From a bacterium (GTDB lineage Bacteria > UBP14 > UBA6098 > B30-G16), in contig JAMOPH010000295.1 of NCBI GenBank assembly GCA_027064665.1, positions 1 to 9,693 on the forward strand: a stretch of 9,693 bases of DNA, given 5' to 3'. Position numbers and translations under genes: made by a program. The notes beneath the pieces are model-generated. The model had not been told where the DNA came from, did no database searches, and saw only the letters and a list, made by a program, of their open reading frames with translations. Every line of letters begins with the position of its first letter. The first letter of the stretch is position 1. Positions 8,138 to 9,693 of the stretch are shown in pieces.

Positions 8138-8248
8138 ATGCCGTTTTCTGCGTGGCTGACATTGATAATCGTGGCTGGGGTGCTGTTCGGGGGGCTTGCG
8201 TGGTCAATCAAAATCGCAATGAGGGGCAACGGCGATAAGAAAAAATGA
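8138..8248 (+). CDS. Single-pass membrane microprotein, MetS / symporter small accessory subunit-like
   Basis: A 36-residue protein beginning MPFSAWLTLIIVAGV, followed by a hydrophobic stretch through about residue 27 and a basic tail ending in KKK. The layout (short polar start, one transmembrane helix with a central Gly-Gly before LAW, then a positive C-terminus) closely resembles the MetS-type small subunits that accompany NSS sodium/amino-acid symporters and related symporter small accessory proteins. In that family the peptide assists a large sodium-coupled transporter. It has an excellent Shine-Dalgarno, GGAGGAGGGG (8122-8131), 6 nt before ATG 8138, which strongly supports real translation despite the size. 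Its stop overlaps the next gene's start as ATGA (8245-8248). No symporter gene lies on either side within the window, which is unusual. It could instead be an unrelated small membrane regulator of the adjacent kinase. Coding status is likely; family assignment is from recalled sequence pattern. Confidence 0.72.
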   Translation: MPFSAWLTLIIVAGVLFGGLAWSIKIAMRGNGDKKK

Positions 8249-9693
8249 ATACAGACATAATTTCTAAAATTGCGGTTGAACATCTGGAGAATAGTTTAAC
8301 TCATCCGTGTGCTTTGGTTTCATCAGACAGAAAGGTCATATGGGTTAATGCTGCCGCCCGGGATATCGGTATTTCTTCGGGCAAAGATGCGGCGGAGTTT
8401 TTTATTCCCGAGGATATAGACAGAGCCCTTCAGGGGAAGACGCCTCTGGTGTTTTTGAAGCGTGCACCGTTTGTCGGCAGATCTGGTTTGATTCCGTATT
8501 TTGATAGTTACCCGGTTTATGAGGGTGGGCAGATTGTTGGGGTTTTCCTGATTTCCTCTGTGAGCCGTATGTTGATGATGTTCGATAATATGGGGATAGG
8601 TGTATCTGTGTGTGATAGCAGGGGAAATGTGATTTTGTCTAATTCCGCGGCGGATAAACTGTTGCATAACTGGATGTCTTCTACTAAAAATCTTTTTAAC
8701 TTCATCGCTAAGGTGGGGGTAGATGTAGACTCTTACGATGAGATTGTAAATAGTTTGAATGAATCCCAATATCTCAGAATTCCCGCTAAAATTCCTCTGG
8801 GAACATCTGTCAAAAATATGGAGTTCCGAATTTTTAAGATGGAAAGTCGGTACGAAACTTATGTTAAGTATTTTGTTATTATTTACGATTTATTTACTCT
8901 CCCCGCTTATTCTGTAAGAAAGATGCATATTCTCAAGCAGGAGTTTCTTGAGAGATTTTCCTCAAATGTGTTTCACAAACTCAACAATCAGTTTTTGCTT
9001 ATAATGGCTGATGCTGGACTCATCCGCCGGAAACTTCCCCCCGTTTTGCGCACAGAACTTGGCGAACTCATAGATAAACTTGAGGAACACATAATGGCGA
9101 CCTCAGAAACTGTGGAACTTCTATCGCTTTTCGTCCGTGTTCCCCGCCAGACAACTCATAGAGTTGATATTCTTGAATATCTTGAGAAATATGTAAATAG
9201 TTGGCTGGAGCAATACGGTCAGGACATAACCGTTTCTGTGGAACTGCCAGATTTATATGCCCCTGTGGTTGCGTATAAGTCTCTTTTGGACAAGATATTT
9301 GATGCCGTGCTGGACAATGCTGTCAGGTCAATCTGGGAATCGGGAAAGGCAGGCAAAATTTCAATCTCTGCCGAGGTTATATATCCCGATGAGATATTTC
9401 TTGTGGATTATCCCGAACTGAGTAGTGTGCCCCACATCAAAATAACTATAGCCGACACAGGATGCGGTATAAACAAAAAGATAGTAGACAGGATATTTGA
9501 GCCGTTTTTCTCCGGTTGGAAAAAGCCCTCAAGAGGACTGGGGCTTTCGGTTGCGCTCTCGTCAATAAGACATCACGGCGGAACCATAGATATCAAAAGC
9601 GAAGAGGGAGTTGGAACCACGGTGTCTTTGTTTTTCCCTATGGCGGAGGTTGCAGAAAAAAGTTTTGAGGCATATAGGGTGCCCCAGAAAACC
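8245..9693 (+). CDS. PAS-PAS sensor histidine kinase, NtrB-like, partial (3' end outside window)
   Basis: Soluble sensor kinase that would autophosphorylate on histidine and pass the phosphate to a response regulator; signal and target unknown. 483 codons are open to the window edge with no stop. Residues about 14-110 (PCALVSSDRKVIWVNAAARD) and about 112-215 (GIGVSVCDSRGNVILSNSAA) look like two PAS domains. The dimerisation/H-box is FSSNVFHKLNNQFLLIMADA, with candidate phospho-acceptor H244; it parallels the AHDFNNLL type but has Lys and Leu where Asp and Phe are usual. The ATPase domain is intact: N-box LDNAVRSIWE (N358), G1 ADTGCGI (D404, G406, G408), F-box FEPFF (from F418), and G2 RGLGLS (430-435). 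No transmembrane segment or signal peptide is seen. There is no good Shine-Dalgarno; the ATG overlaps the microprotein stop, so translation is probably coupled. Sequence continues about 20 residues past the ATPase domain, so a receiver domain (hybrid kinase) may follow outside the window. Confidence 0.88.
   Translation, partial: MNTDIISKIAVEHLENSLTHPCALVSSDRKVIWVNAAARDIGISSGKDAAEFFIPEDIDRALQGKTPLVFLKRAPFVGRSGLIPYFDSYPVYEGGQIVGVFLISSVSRMLMMFDNMGIGVSVCDSRGNVILSNSAADKLLHNWMSSTKNLFNFIAKVGVDVDSYDEIVNSLNESQYLRIPAKIPLGTSVKNMEFRIFKMESRYETYVKYFVIIYDLFTLPAYSVRKMHILKQEFLERFSSNVFHKLNNQFLLIMADAGLIRRKLPPVLRTELGELIDKLEEHIMATSETVELLSLFVRVPRQTTHRVDILEYLEKYVNSWLEQYGQDITVSVELPDLYAPVVAYKSLLDKIFDAVLDNAVRSIWESGKAGKISISAEVIYPDEIFLVDYPELSSVPHIKITIADTGCGINKKIVDRIFEPFFSGWKKPSRGLGLSVALSSIRHHGGTIDIKSEEGVGTTVSLFFPMAEVAEKSFEAYRVPQKT

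Noticed and set aside
8323..8769. 148-codon open frame on the minus strand.
   Set aside because: Antisense to the PAS domains of the kinase, which is open through the window edge with intact ATPase motifs.
1..9693. CRISPR array, insertion sequence, tRNA or rRNA gene.
   Set aside because: No spaced direct repeats, transposase motifs, terminal inverted repeats or tRNA/rRNA-like sequence were seen on either strand.

Overview
This window looks like part of a chromosome from a Gram-negative, diderm bacterium. Two proteins have Sec-type signal peptides and clear outer-membrane or surface architecture: a PorV/PorQ-like beta-barrel with peptidoglycan-binding OmpA-like domains, and a long Ig-like protein with a CHU_C/FlgD-type C-terminal domain. 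This mix is common in the FCB group and in candidate phyla often recovered from metagenomes (WOR-3/Stahlbacteria, Cloacimonadota, TA06 and similar). The lineage is inferred from protein style only and is uncertain. Every recognisable gene is on the + strand, gene spacing is tight, and there is no sign of a mobile element, CRISPR array, tRNA or rRNA.

Layout. (1) 74-1552: a polytopic Wzx/MOP-type polysaccharide flippase. (2) 1528-1962: a short TrmO/TsaA-family tRNA methyltransferase that overlaps the flippase by 25 nt. (3) 1963-2021: a 59-nt gap with a plausible sigma-70-like promoter. (4) 2022-5135: a 1037-residue secreted protein with an N-terminal beta-rich module, about five Ig-like segments and a C-terminal CHU_C/FlgD-like domain. 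(5) 5180-8071: a 963-residue outer-membrane fusion of a PorV/PorQ-like barrel, a CARDB-like domain, two OmpA-like segments, a FlgD-like Ig segment and a terminal OmpA domain. (6) 8072-8137: a spacer with a strong 9-bp stem-loop. (7) 8138-8248: a 36-residue single-pass membrane microprotein resembling the MetS/symporter small accessory subunits. (8) 8245-9693: a PAS-PAS histidine kinase that runs off the right edge and overlaps the microprotein stop by an ATGA junction.

How the genes may work together. Genes 4 and 5 are the natural pair: a secreted Ig-like protein next to a barrel that is tied to peptidoglycan and is built from some of the same domain types. They could form a cell-surface display or envelope-tethering unit, but this is inference. 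The flippase may supply surface glycans, though no glycosyltransferase is visible. The microprotein and kinase are probably co-translated. This is odd, because the microprotein family normally accompanies a sodium symporter and none is seen here.
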